This document shows, one piece after another, positions 10,867 to 21,404 of a stretch of DNA of 64,000 nucleotides. The stretch is taken from assembly GCF_029931775.1 (NCBI RefSeq), contig NC_079316.1:69288064-69352063 (forward strand), given 5' to 3'. The notes below the pieces were generated by a model. That model was not told the origin of the DNA, searched no databases, and saw only the letters and a program-made list of their open reading frames with translations. How positions within the stretch are numbered: the first letter of the stretch is position 1; every line of letters begins with the position of its first letter. The DNA is from Euleptes europaea (taxonomy: Eukaryota; Chordata; Lepidosauria; Squamata; Sphaerodactylidae). The translations under genes were made by a program, and so were the position numbers.

Positions 10867-11055
10867 AGTGGCCATTTACGCATGGGAGGTTGTGGCTTGG
10901 CTTTGCCGCTCTCTAGACGCACACTTTCCCCATCCAAATCCCCCCAACTCAACAATAAGCCCCCACGCAGAGTTTTGAGAACTCAGATGGGGGAAATGCG
11001 CATCTAGAGAGAGGCAAATCCAAGCCAAAACCTCCCATGCGTAAATGGCCACTAG
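10867..11055. mobile_element. Palindromic MITE, GTGGCCATTTACGCATGGGAGG family
   Basis: The left end GTGGCCATTTACGCATGGGA is mirrored by TCCCATGCGTAAATGGCCAC at the right, and the whole 189 bp folds back on itself (TTGCCGCTCTCTAGACGCAC against GCGCATCTAGAGAGAGGCAA). Related copies are at 14,258-14,437, 18,440-18,840 and, as a half copy, 54,460-54,505. No TSD was found at this copy. Confidence 0.88.
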
Positions 11056-12699
11056 GTCAGCCCTTCCCTGTTACTCACACTGACGGCAAAGGCAATTCCG
11101 AACGGATGTGTGCGTTCACACAGCAACGGTTTTAATTAAATCACAGCTCCGAGGCATGCGGACTAGCCTCTTTCTCCATGGCACAATCTTATGTATATAA
11201 TAAAAAAAAAAATAGAAAATGGCATTGGTTTTTTGACAACACGGTTGCAGCGCCACCAGGAAGGGTGCCCCCTTCACTGGCCGCGGAAAGTTTCTAAATA
11301 CTTTTTTTTTTACCGACCCAGAGTCCCCCCACCCCCCTTGACTGCGATCAAAGATGTACAAGCCCAGAACGAGCGGAACGATTGTATTACACTCTTCGGG
11401 AAAGCATTTTTGTCAAATCCCATCAAAAAGCCCGAGTAATTGCATATTGTTATGTATGTCCTTTTTAAAATAAATAATAAAAAAAAGCAAACCCTGCGCC
11501 GGTGGGGATGGATTACATCCCACGGGGGAGATTAGAGATGTACCTGGCCGAGTTTGGGAACGGCAAGACATTTCTCAGCTTGGATTGCAAGCCCTCATTG
11601 ATGGCCCTTCGATGCCAGCTCCTCGCCTAGGCAGCTTGGCGCCAGACAACTTGAATGCATGTAGTCTTTTCGTTTCTCCTGCAATCTCCCATCCATGGAG
11701 AGGCTGCGGCTCTGGCTGCCCCCCTCCCCTCTCCCCAGGGATGCAGATGAGTGCCTTATCCAGCAGGCTGAGGGCTTAGCAGCCAGGCTAAAGCGCCGCG
11801 TTCGTTTGGTATGTAGCCCCCCCCCCGCGAGTTCTCGGTTGACATTGCGAGACAAGATATTATTGGGGGTAAAGGTGAGGGTGATGATGAAACAGACATT
11901 TCATTCGGGGATTGGGGGGGTGTTCTTCCGTCCTCCTGCTTTAAATGCAACTCCGTTTTCTGCGATGTTTCCTGTCTCTGCACTTTTCTTCGCCCCTGTC
12001 CCAAATTCTGGAGGACTAGCCATCGGCTTTTGTTTGAAGTCGAATTAGGAGTAAATTAAGCGCGGCGCCGTTTGTGAAATCTGCGTTGTGATAAATGGGG
12101 GCTACTGCGACGTTTTAATTCTGAGAAATGGATATTGCCCTAGTCACCTATTTTAGCATTCTCCTCTATTGTTGGGTAAAAGGGGGGAGGACTTCTAACC
12201 TAAAAATGTTTTGGCAGTTTCCCGACCCTTCTCAATCCTGCAGCACATTTCCTTCCAAGTTACGTCCCACTGGTTCCAAATGTACTGATTTTCCGAGTAA
12301 GTGGCCGAGGAGAGCAACCTCTGCTCTCTTGCAGATATGACTGGGATATCAGACCTTGCCAAATCTGGTGCGCGAATCAAACGCTACAATCTGCAAAGCG
12401 ATCCGATCCTACCGAGGCTCATTTCGTTACTTGCAATAACATTCAGGCCACGTCGATTTACCCACCCTAGGAGGTTACAAACGAATTGGAGGGAGGGGGG
12501 AGAGAAACGGCGACCCACGTCAAAGCTTTGTAGACGAAGCGCTCTTTTTCCCCCCTCGCCCACCTAGACCGTATTGTTGTTTTGTTGTGTGTGTGTCTTT
12601 TTAAACCGGACCGCTTCCTTCTTGGCCCGCTCGAGAGAGGCTGCGACCCGCTTACGTCGGCTCGGCGGCCGAGAACAGTCAGCTGGCTTGACGGCGTTC
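11056..12699. promoter_or_regulatory. Repeat-free upstream region of HMX2
   Basis: About 1.6 kb without recognised repeats directly upstream of the HMX2 promoter. It includes AT-rich and CpG-containing stretches, e.g. GAATTAGGAGTAAATTAAGC near 12,042. The absence of insertions beside repeat-dense DNA suggests selection on regulatory sequence. No gene seen; open frames are unsupported. Confidence 0.45.
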
Positions 12700-13017
12700 T
12701 AGAATTTTGAAACTTTCCGGGGCTGCCTGGCCGCCTGTGATTGGCCGAGGCGGATGTAACCTCCATGCAAATGAAGCCACGCCACCCCCGCCGCCTGGAG
12801 ATCAATAGAGATCTGAGAGAGAAAGGAGCATGCATTCAGGCTCGGCAAGCTCCAGGAAAACCTGCCCGGGCACGCCAAAAACAGGCCCCCAAACTGGTCC
12901 CCCCCAAGCCAGGCGAGAGAGCCAAGCCCCCCAGGCAGCCCCCGCGCCCCGAGACGAGCCTCCCCAGTGTGTCTCTAAAGCGAGAGCTCTCCCCCTCTTC
13001 TTTCTTATGAGTCCAGG
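12700..13017 (+). promoter_or_regulatory. HMX2: HMX2 proximal promoter and 5'UTR
   Basis: Upstream of the HMX2 start are an inverted CCAAT box (ATTGG, 12,740-12,744) inside GTGATTGGCC and a perfect POU octamer (ATGCAAAT, 12,765-12,772). The segment is CpG-rich and leads without an intron-like break to the start codon at 13,018. The transcription start is probably between about 12,790 and 12,850, but no initiator or TATA box fixes it. Confidence 0.6.
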
Positions 13018-13306
13018 ATGAGCAGCAAAGACGACCCCCCGAGCAAGTGTTGTCCCGCAGCAGCTCCGATCTCCAGTTTCACCATCCAGTCCATCTTGGG
13101 CGGCAGCAGCACCTCGGAAGGAGGCAGGGAGGCCGCCCCCAAGCAGGCAGCCTCCGCCTGGCAGAGCAGGAAGAGGAGCCTGTCGGTGTCCTCCGAAGAA
13201 GAGGAGCCGGAGGAGAGCTGGAAACGCCCCGCGTGCTTCTGCCCCGATTCGCACGGCCCCAAAGAAACGTGCCACAAACACCAGCCTATCAGTTTCACGT
13301 GTCTCA
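13018..13306 (+). CDS. HMX2: HMX2 coding exon 1
   Basis: Residues 1-96 plus one base of codon 97. It holds the eh1-like motif and acidic stretch. The donor is A/gtaagt at 13,307. The long open frame on the opposite strand (12,802-13,518) is a GC-driven shadow. Confidence 0.95.
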
Positions 13307-15102
13307 GTAAGTATCTGACCGGGACCACCAAAAAAAAAACAAAAAAAAATTTGCTTGCTAATGAGGAAGGATGGGATGTAGGGCCAGACAGCCGTGCGGG
13401 CGCTCCCGCTGGAGGCTGTATTCGGGAAAGCCTGAGAGGGTTGCTGTCTGTCTGTGTGTGTTTTTTCGGATTGGCTCCTCAGCTCTCCGCAGCCCGGTTT
13501 GAACCGCAGCCTTTCCAAGCGCCCCTGCTTTTAGGAGGTGAAATTAAACTTCCAGGTGAGATCTGGAACGGAACAGGTTGTGGTTAAGTCGGAAGCATCG
13601 ATGGTTCAGGTGTATTGCTGCAAATAAGATACAGTATTCAACCTATTACAATTGTTTGATTGGTTTTTATTTTTAATGCCTTTGCTGGATTAGGTATATG
13701 TAGAGTAAGGAGACATCTACTAAAAGAAGCTCTTACTTTAGAAGCTCTTATCTGCATCCAGGGTTTTGGTACTAACATATTGTTTCATTATGATGGATAA
13801 CGGTGTTTTGTTTTGTTTTAATTTAACTGTCTTGAACAAAAGGGAACGAATTGCTTTTTCTCCATGATTCCCACGAACGTAGTTTTTGCGACACGTTCTA
13901 AAGGTCCAGATCTCGCCTTCGGAGTACAATAGGGAAACAGGCGTCCTAAAACAAGGCATTACAGCCCAATCCTGGGCACGATTACTGCGAAGTAAATCCC
14001 ACTAACTCAGTTGCGCCAAAGGGTGCCCAGGAGGGCAGCTTTAGAATTCTAAATACGAATGGCTTGTAGATGAAGCATTAACCGCCGCGCTTCTCAATGG
14101 ACTTACTCGCGAGTAAGGCGTCGGGGTGACCCCGCGTACAACTGCATGCTCTTTGACTAGCCGACAACAAAAGACGGAAAGAACTTTGTTTGGGAGAATA
14201 AATTGAACCCCCCCCCCCCTTAGAAAGATGTTTAAAGCACAGCCGAGCTGGAAGAGAACTCTATGCATGGGAGATTTTGCCTTTGGATTTGCCGCTCTCA
14301 AGATGCATATTTTCCCCATCTGAATTCTCAGAACTCTGCAATGGGGGCTTATTGTTGAGTTTTGAGAATTTGGATAGGGAAAATGTGCATCTAGAGAGTG
14401 GCAAATCCAAGGCAAAAACCTCCCAGGCGTAAATGGTTTGGAACACGTTCACTCCTTTTTTTTGCTCTGTTTTGTTGCGCTCCGCAAGGCCACCGTGATG
14501 TGAAACGTGTTTCTTTTCTCCCTCCCGCCCTCTTTTTCTTTTCTTCTCCTCCCCGAGGCAACCCGAAGGGCAGCGGCGCGGCGATCGGCTCGGAGCGGAC
14601 GCCGCCTTTCCTCTCCCAATCCCAGCAAGACCTGAAGGAAGAGAAAGAGAAGCATTTCCCTCCCACCTCTCCGACGGCGGGGGACAGACAAAGGGACGGC
14701 GGGGACCGGCAGGCCGGCTCGGCCAAGAAGAAGACGCGCACCGTCTTCTCCCGCTCGCAGGTCTACCAGCTGGAGTCCACCTTCGACCTGAAGCGCTACC
14801 TGAGCAGCTCGGAGCGGGCCTGCCTGGCCTCCAGCTTGCAGCTGACCGAGACCCAGGTGAAAACCTGGTTCCAGAACCGCCGCAACAAATGGAAACGGCA
14901 GCTGTCGGCCGAGCTGGAGGCGGCCAACATGGCCCACGCCTCGGCCCAGACTTTGGTGGGGATGCCCCTGGTCTTCAGAGACAATTCCCTCCTCCGGGTG
15001 CCGGTGCCCAGATCCATCGCCTTCCCGGCCCCCTTGTACTACCCGGGCAGCAACCTGTCGGCCTTACCGCTTTATAACCTCTACAACAAGATCGACTATT
15101 GA
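13018..15102 (+). CDS. HMX2: HMX2, H6-family homeobox 2 (two coding exons)
   Basis: Exons 13,018-13,306 and 14,558-15,102 give a 277-residue protein, close to human HMX2 (273). Visible parts: an eh1-like Groucho-binding motif FTIQSIL (residues 21-27), the [16 protein letters not shown] acidic segment (about 50-66), a linker with many K/E and P, a homeodomain at about 153-212 with helix-3 [10 protein letters not shown] (200-209), then the HMX-specific [17 protein letters not shown] segment and a conserved C-terminus ending NLYNKIDY. The intron is phase 1 and splits a serine codon (CTC A/gtaagt ... cgag/GC AAC). The start is chosen because MSSKDD aligns with the human MGSKED start. It is a nuclear DNA-binding transcription factor used in vestibular inner-ear and hypothalamic development in other vertebrates. 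No defect is seen; the gene looks intact. Confidence 0.97.
13307..14557 (+). other. HMX2: HMX2 intron, carrying a palindromic MITE
   Basis: 1,251 bp. Apart from the MITE at 14,258-14,437 it is unique-looking. The frame that opens at 14,398 upstream of exon 2 is intronic: the acceptor at 14,556-14,557 restores the protein seen in other vertebrates. Confidence 0.9.
14258..14437. mobile_element. Palindromic MITE in the HMX2 intron
   Basis: A copy of the 10,867-11,055 family: ATGCATGGGAGATTTTGCC at the left, GGCAAAAACCTCCCAGGCGT at the right, with the same central CTCAGAACTCTGCA / GAGTTTTGAGAA fold. Its right end is about 120 bp from the exon 2 acceptor. Confidence 0.88.
14558..15102 (+). CDS. 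HMX2: HMX2 coding exon 2 (homeodomain)
   Basis: Finishes codon 97 and runs to the TGA at 15,100-15,102. It encodes the whole homeodomain and the conserved C-terminus ([34 protein letters not shown]). Strong GC bias gives long frames on the other strand, which are not genes. Confidence 0.97.
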
Positions 15103-15665
15103 ACGGACTGGGCGGAGGAGAGCCGCGGCTCCGGACCCCCCACCCCCGCCTGACTGTACAGCCCCCCCCCCACCTTTTCTTCACCCGTCTGTTATTCATA
15201 GGGAAGGAGCGATGTGCTTCTCGCATCGTTCAGAAATACACCATGTGTATTTTATTATTTTTTATTATTATTTATGGGGCTCCTGTCTGGGTCGGTTTCG
15301 TTTTTTGCTTCTTTCCCAGGTTGGCATAGAGCGTGTGATCTCTCTCCCCGCACCCACCCCCTTGTCTGGCTTTCATCCTTTCCAGACATAACTTTCTGAC
15401 CCTGCTCAGGACTAAGCAAACCCCGAAATATGAACTATTTCAATAACTGCCCGGGTCTGCGTGCGCAGGTAGAAAATTCCAAGGGCGCTTTGAAGAAGTC
15501 TTGCCATTTTTTGAATAACCGTCTCCACTCCCTCCCACTGTTATTTTTTTCCCCCGCCCTGAGTAGTATACCTGCGGGAAATAAAAGACAAAAAAATTTA
15601 AAATAAAGCGTATTTCAGATCTGTACATATTTTTAAAGAAAATAAAAGCATTTTAAACACCGTGG
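15103..15665 (+). other. HMX2: HMX2 3'UTR with three polyadenylation signals
   Basis: AATAAA hexamers lie at 15,580-15,585, 15,602-15,607 and 15,641-15,646. The cluster 480-540 bp after the stop marks the likely transcript end; the used site cannot be told from sequence. Confidence 0.75.
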
Positions 15666-16069
15666 GTTAACTTTTGACTTCGATGTTGCTCCTGTGTTTC
15701 GGTCTTGACGTCCCCCCACCCCCAGATTATCTATTCGGGTATAGGCAGGAGAAGGGAGATGCGTCGGGCCGCAGCTGCCTCCGGAGGGGCCAGGAAGTTG
15801 GAAGCAAAGTTTGGCCTGCGCCAGGGAAAGTCTCTTTCTCCGGGGCCACAAGGGATCCTGCACCGTCGCCAGCGATGGCCCGCCTCTACAAGCACGGCAG
15901 CAAAACCAGTCGAAATAGTAGGTGTTGGTCAAAACAACCCTGAAAGACGGAGTAATTGGTATTGCCTATGCCTGAAACGTGCAGCCTCATCCCAACTGTG
16001 ATTTACTTTACTTCCATGTATGTTTGGGACTGGTGTGTGTGTGTGTGAAAAAACCAAGCGCATACCTCT
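15666..16069. other. Unassigned 3' flank of HMX2
   Basis: Unique-looking, with a short TG run near 16,036. No gene seen. Confidence 0.4.
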
Positions 16070-17400
16070 TTTAGATCACTATTCGATCTTCAATATGATT
16101 AAACTTTGCAATTTGCTTGGGGCCGAAGGAGCCTGAAAGGCTCTTTTCAGTTCAATTTCTACAGTGCGTTTCATCCGATATAATTTATTTTAAGCAGGCC
16201 CTTAAATACTGATCTAAGTGGCACTTTAGCCAGATCCCCAGGACCTGTAAATCCTGTAAATTTCAATGCCCTCCCTCCAAAGTTTGTTTTACGATCCGTG
16301 GCTAAAATCCCGATTCTAAAAACGTTTCCTGAACCTCTCCGCAGGTAGCGGCCCGTAAGAATGGGGCTGCAACCCGACCATAGGCATATTTTTGGGAAGC
16401 AAGTCCCACTGGACTCAAAAGACTGTAACCTCCGTGGGCGGCAGCGAGCTTGGACATCAATAGCGTTTGCAGTTAGAAGCCCTAGCCGGTTTAAATCGGA
16501 GCGATCGGTTTTGGATCGGGCTTTTTATAACCCGGCTCCGTGAATCGCATCGGGTTCATTGATATTAACTACAGCGCCGCATTTACCTCGGCGTCCTCAT
16601 CATAAAACCACAGATGGGGCACCTTTTCCTCCTCCTCCGCCACCCCCTCATTAAAATGAATGGAAAATGTAATCTATGCGGCAAACCCGGGTAAAGCCTG
16701 CAAATGTCAAACGCGCTCGGATCAAAGCAGCTCCTGTATACAGTTATTTGAAAAGAAGACGAGCGCCCTTTTATGAAGCGATCCAAGCTGACAAGTGTTT
16801 CCGGGAATGGGCTTTCTTCCTCGGCTGAGGTGTGTTCTGTCAAATGCCACGATCGCGCGCAAAGTACCTTTCGCCGGCTCCTTTTTTAAAATAGAAATTG
16901 TGACATTATAACCGAGCCGTGATTGATCTGAACGCTCGCCCCGGCGCTGCGAAACACCTGCAGCCTTCGGATGCGCCGAGAGGAGGAAGCGAATCGTTTA
17001 AACAAAAAGTAAATACTTCATCAAGTGTTATTTAAATTGCCGGCGCCGTGATGTGGTTTATCGCAGCCACCTGTTCCTTAGTTGCAGGATCTTAACAGAG
17101 AAGGCTATTTAAAATGCAATAAGTAACTACAATCCCCGCTAAAATTACGTTTACGGCGTTGTTTAAACGGAGAATGGGGATTACACCCCATATGGTCCTT
17201 GTAAATAATAAGTGCAGGAAACGTCTTTCTCGCGCAAAAGAATATTTTAGCCATTATTCTGAAGCCATTTGCTCAACAGGAAAACTGAGATGCTTCAGAG
17301 TAAGTGCACGAAAAGAGCCCTTCCTCAAAAACAAAAGCTCCCATAAGCGCCGCCCTTCCATTTAAACAATGCATATAAACATGAACTAGGAAATATGTTA
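16070..17400. promoter_or_regulatory. Repeat-free block downstream of HMX2, candidate enhancer cluster
   Basis: About 1.3 kb without transposons. It shows unusual base texture for a repeat-rich region: CpG-bearing stretches (CGATCGCGCGC near 16,850) beside AT-rich cores (AATATGATTAAACTTTGCAA near 16,095; CATTAAAATGAATGGAAAAT near 16,650; GAAATTGTGACATTATAACC near 16,894). This is typical of conserved noncoding elements beside developmental homeobox genes. Conservation itself was not tested. Confidence 0.5.
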
Positions 17401-18045
17401 TTTTACCCTTCAATCACATTAGGTAAGTTCCACTGAAATCTGCGCGAGGCACTTCCCAGAAAGTTTGCTTTAAGATGGAAGTAGTGACTGAAGGTTGATA
17501 TTTGCCCAAGATTTTTTTTTAAGTAAGTTGTTTAGGATATCACTCGATCCTAAACACACCATGTGGATGTATTATTCATAATTTCATTAGAATTTGTGCT
17601 CAGCTTTAGAGCTGGTTCTCTCCCCCCACCCGGCTGGTTTTTAAAAGGAGTGAATAATACATACTCCTTTAAAAAGGAATATTTTAATCTACCACTATTT
17701 TCTGTTTTGTTATATCATTCGGTTTTCTATGTAGTCTCGTTAACCGGAACAGCTGCAAACCAGTTGTCCGGTGCTGAAGAATTTCCGTCCACCTTCACTG
17801 CGTTTGAAAGGTCCCCTCCCAACATTTCAAGGCGCACTGGTCACAGCCTGCAATCCTGTGCAAATGTACGTGGGAACACACCCGCGCTTATCTTTGAGAT
17901 TGCATTTGAGCACCACAGCGCATGGTTGCCAGTATTCGCTTTAACAGGGGCAGAGATGGCAATCTCAATCATCCAACAGCATCGGTTTCAGCAGGGCAAG
18001 GGACCTTAATCGGCGCTGCAGAGTAATTCCCCCAACAATACACAC
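17401..18045. other. Unassigned DNA
   Basis: AT-rich then mixed sequence with no recognised repeat. An open frame at 17,563-18,009 (148 codons) has no family signal. Confidence 0.4.
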
Positions 18046-18305
18046 AGTGAGAGCCAGTGGCGTAGTGGTTAAGGTGCCGGACTAGGATCTGGAAAACCCA
18101 GGTTCGAATCTCCACTCTGCCACTGGAAACGTGCTGGGTGACCTTGGGCCAGTCACTCACTCTCAGCCTCGACCCTGCCTAATATGTGGAAGAGAGACCT
18201 CCAAGGAATACCAGGAGCATGACGCGAGGCAACCACCTCTGAACACCTCTTGCTTTTAAAACCCCTATGGGGCCGCCACGAGTCAGCTGTGACTTGACGG
18301 CAAAA
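18046..18305 (+). mobile_element. Sauria-type SINE with BovB-like tail
   Basis: The tRNA-like head has an A box (TGGCGTAGTGG) and a good B box (GGTTCGAATCT). The 3' end, CACGAGTCAGCTGTGACTTG followed by ACGGCA, matches the BovB LINE 3' end that such SINEs use for mobilisation. Confidence 0.88.
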
Positions 18306-18439
18306 AGGGGGGGGGAATACAAATAGTACTGCCGACCAGTCCTGCATACTGTCGGATTACCTTAGAGCCAGTCAACCACACCAGGAGATATTTTAAAAGT
18401 GCTTTAAAGGCCACTAGTGCTAGACAGTTGGGAGACAGA

Positions 18440-18840
18440 GGCCAATGATGCATGGCAGGTTTTGCCTTGAATTTGCTGCTCTCTAGATGCACATTTTCCC
18501 CATCTGAATCCTCAGAACTCTGCATGGGGGCTTATTTCTGCGTTTTGAAAATTTGGCTGGGGAAAACGTGCATGCAGAGAGCGGCAAATCCAAGGCCAAA
18601 CCTCCCACGCGTTAAGTCGCTTCCGACTCATGGCGACCCTATGAATCCATGTTCTCCAAAACCTCCTTTCCTTAACAGCCTTGCTCAGGTCTTGCAAACC
18701 ATCCATATCCTCCAAATTCATCCAAATTCTCCAAACTCAACAATAAGCCCCCATGCAGAGTTTGGAGAATTCGGATGGGGGAAAACGTGCATCTAGAGAG
18801 CGGCAAATCCAAGGCAAAACCCCCCCTTGCATAAATGGCC
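18440..18840. mobile_element. Composite of palindromic MITE and inverted BovB end
   Basis: One copy of the 10,867 family fills 18,440-18,610; a reverse BovB 3' end (TAAGTCGCTTCCGACTCATG and on to TTCTCCAAAACC) fills about 18,613-18,712; then a right half of the same MITE (CTCAACAATAAGCCCCC to CATAAATGGCCAG) fills 18,720-18,840. The order suggests either nested insertion into a tandem MITE or template switching. Confidence 0.8.
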
Positions 18841-18984
18841 AGACTTTTAATAAGAAAGCCTGTTCATAAGTTTACAGGGCGGAAGACATCCTGGTGGCAT
18901 GGAACTCCACAACAAAGGAAGTTTGTTCCGAACAGGTTTCGTTCTTTCCCTCTCCTGTGAGGCTCTTCTGTGAATGCACGTTTT

Positions 18985-19310
18985 GCAATTCAGCTGTCTT
19001 CGTCGCAAGGGGGATGGATCGAGCCCGAAGACACCCCGCAGTCTGCGGGACGCCCTCCTCCCCAAACGTCCCCCGGCTTGCCGCCGCGTTGATGGAAGCG
19101 AAGCATCCGGGGGCCGCGTCGCCACCGCGTTTCCACGCAGCCTTCCCGAGTCTAGCCCTTCCGAGCAGGCGCGATCGGTTAATTGCCACCCGATACCATT
19201 TGGACTCTCCTGCCGGGGGCGAAGCGTCCTTTTGTCCGACCGCGGCGAAAGGGCCTCGCAAAAAGGAGTTTGAACGAGGCAACAGCAGCTGAGTAACCCG
19301 GCGGGCCACA
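18985..19310. promoter_or_regulatory. Orphan CpG island
   Basis: A compact stretch very rich in CpG (for example CGCCGCGTTGATGG near 19,082 and CCGACCGCGGCG near 19,236) without a recognisable gene. Overlapping open frames on both strands (99-154 codons) are expected from its base composition. It could be a promoter of an unannotated noncoding transcript or an HMX2-related regulatory island. Confidence 0.55.
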
Positions 19311-19350
19311 TTTATTCTTTCTGGCCCCATGCATGTCCCACTTGGCTTTG

Positions 19351-19563
19351 GGGGGTTACCGCATTATGTATTCCCAGCGATGTATTAAGAGTTTGAAAAT
19401 GTTATAAAAAACATCGCTTTAAAAGTTGTTTTGGGATGCCACGGCTTATAAATGGTTGGAAGACGTCTTCGCAGCTGAAGGGGCCAAACAATGTGCGAAC
19501 GGCATTTTTTTTATAACGTTTTCAAACTCTTAATACATCGCTGGGAATACAAGTGCGGTAGTC
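19351..19563 (+). mobile_element. MITE with GGGGTTACCGCA termini
   Basis: Inverted ends of about 50 bp: GGGTTACCGCA, then TATTCCCAGCGATGTATTAA and AGAGTTTGAAAATGTTATAA; the right arm is the reverse (TTATAACGTTTTCAAACTCT and on to AAGTGCGGTA). The centre (ATGCCACGGCTTATAAATGG) is matched in reverse at 27,134-27,412. Superfamily unknown. Confidence 0.85.
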
Positions 19564-19898
19564 ACGTTTAAAGTGCAAAGTGCTATTTGGGCTGGTTATA
19601 TATACACATTAATTCCACACAGAAAGCAATATGACCAAGATCCTGGTGGCGCCTACGAGATTAACGAAGGTGTTATGGCATCAGCTTTCCAGTAGAACCC
19701 TAAGAACACTTTCCTGGGAGTGAGCCCCACCGAATAGCCCTGAGTAGATTCTCAGTAGACCTGCGTAGGCTCGCTCCTGTCAGAGCCCGCTTCACCAGAT
19801 GTTGAAAACAGCAGCAGGGAAGGAGTTAGGCAAGTGGTCTGCATCTGTCCCTCAGCTGTATGATGGACAACAACATAAACACTAGATGCAAACTAGGG
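19564..19898. other. Unassigned DNA
   Basis: No gene or repeat recognised. Confidence 0.4.
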
Positions 19899-20245
19899 GC
19901 TTTGAGGTGAAAACTGCCAAGGAAAGCTCCTCCCCTCTGTGTGCTCCATATTTACTCAAAAGGAAGACAACCCTGAATACAAGATGACCCCATCTCTCAA
20001 AACACACACACAAAATATTTTAATTATTGGAAGTAACCGTAACTTGTACGATAATTTAAGATTAATTAAGAGAGAGGGAGAGAATCTTAAATTATCGTAC
20101 AAGTTACGGTTACTTCCAATAATTAAAATGTTTCTGTGTGTGTGTTGAGAGATGGGATCATCTTGTATTCAGGGTTGTCTTCCTTTTGAGTAAATATGGT
20201 GTACACAGAGGGGAGGAGCTTTCCTTGGTAGTTTTCACCTCAATG
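19899..20245. repeat. Near-perfect inverted repeat, arms of about 164 bp, loop of about 19 nt
   Basis: The left arm (19,899-20,063) and right arm (20,083-20,245) match at about 95 percent, with differences mostly in the CA/TG run. Sequences such as ATTTACTCAAAAGGAAGAC and GTAACCGTAACTTGTACG are present in both senses. A weaker match (GATGCAAACTAG against CTTGCATC) extends the symmetry to about 19,880 and 20,300, interrupted on the right. It is probably a foldback element of unknown family. Confidence 0.92.
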
Positions 20246-20309
20246 CTCTTGTTTTTATAGCATTCCTGTAGAGGGACCCTTAGTCTTGCATCTGAGTAAA
20301 TACTCTCTC

Positions 20310-20389
20310 TCTGTATATGTGTGTGTGTGTATGTGTGTGTGTACATATATATGCTCCCCATTATCCATCCATCCATCCATCCATCCAGA
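20310..20389. repeat. TG and CCAT microsatellites
   Basis: An interrupted (TG)n run at about 20,317-20,342 and (ATCC)n at about 20,362-20,388. Confidence 0.9.
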
Positions 20390-21194
20390 AAATGGAGGCC
20401 AAAAATTAGTGTCTATTGCTTTCCAAGCTTTCTCACATGCCTTTATACATACAAGGCCTCACAAGCTATAAACAAACCATTTAACTTCAGGCTGAACTGA
20501 ATGAAACCAGTGGACATAGCTAAATGGGGAGGGAGCCTGAACAGGTCTATTCAGAGTAAGACCCATTTTATTCAGTGGGCCTTACTCCCAGGACAGTGAA
20601 TTTAGGACTGCAGCCATTGCTTCCTTATGAAAGAACAGGGCAACAAAGTGATAATTTGCTACATTGGTGGAAATGTATTAATGGGTAGAGCTGTTGCATA
20701 TATGTATTCAAGTAGGGACAATTCAAGTAGGGCTAGTGCGCACAATAAAATCTGGTTCATAGAGGAAGCAGATCAGAAGACAGAGCATCCAGTGAGCTTG
20801 TATATGACATCCCCCCCGCCCCGTGGCAGTCCTATACACACTTTGTAGGAAGTAAGCCTCACTAATCTCAATGGGACTTACTATTTAGGAGGCATTTTTG
20901 GGATTGAGCTGGAAAAGTTTGCTCTGGTACATACAGCAGCATGTCATGTACAAAGCAATAGGGGAAAGGTGCCACAGAGCCATGTGTCCTCTTCTAGATG
21001 AAGGGTCTGTTGAACAACTGCCAACCGTTGGATCTGAGGCTCAATTTAAGTTTGATTCGGAAATTGGATAATAAATCTCTTAGTCCTTGTGATGTAAATC
21101 TGTGTATGCCTTTAAGTGAGCCCTCACAAACTAGTTTTCCTCATCAAGGCCTGTATGGGAGGGGCCTCACTTAGAAGAAGAAGAGTTGGTTTTA
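20390..21194. other. Mostly unassigned DNA
   Basis: The piece at about 21,085-21,140 (GTATGCCTTTAAGTGAGCCC, CACAAACTAGTTT) is repeated around 27,115-27,440, where it is split by a MITE. A SINE 3'-end scrap (AGAAGAGTTGGTTTT) is at about 21,180. Confidence 0.5.
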
Positions 21195-21204
21195 AATGCT
21201 GACA

Positions 21205-21396
21205 AAGCATTGGAGATCTCTTGCTATTACAACTGATCTCCAGCCGATAGAGATCAGTTCACCTGAAGAAAATGGCCGCTTTGGAAATTGGACTCTATGG
21301 CATTAAAGTCCCTTCTGTCCCCAACCCCCACCCTCCTCAGGCTCCACCCCCCCAAAAAAAACCCCACCAGTGGCAAAGAGGGACCTGGCAACCCTA
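21205..21396 (+). mobile_element. hAT-like MITE, AGGGTTGCC family, degraded left end
   Basis: Body recognisable by ACTGATCTCCAGCC, CAGTTCACCTGAAGAAAATG, GGCCGCTTTGGAAATTGGAC and the right end GACCTGGCAACCCTA. Better copies are at 26,904, 57,151 and 63,338. The left terminus is not preserved. Confidence 0.8.
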
Positions 21397-21404
21397 CAGA
21401 TACC

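Noticed and set aside
12802-13518. 238-codon frame on the minus strand over HMX2 exon 1
   Set aside because: It is antisense to a confirmed exon in GC-rich DNA and has no domain.
14449-14937. 162-codon minus-strand frame opposite the homeodomain exon
   Set aside because: A shadow caused by the codon bias of HMX2 exon 2.
18847-19330. Four overlapping frames of 99-154 codons in a CpG island
   Set aside because: They lie on both strands in the same DNA, as expected from few stop codons in CpG-rich sequence; none resembles a family.
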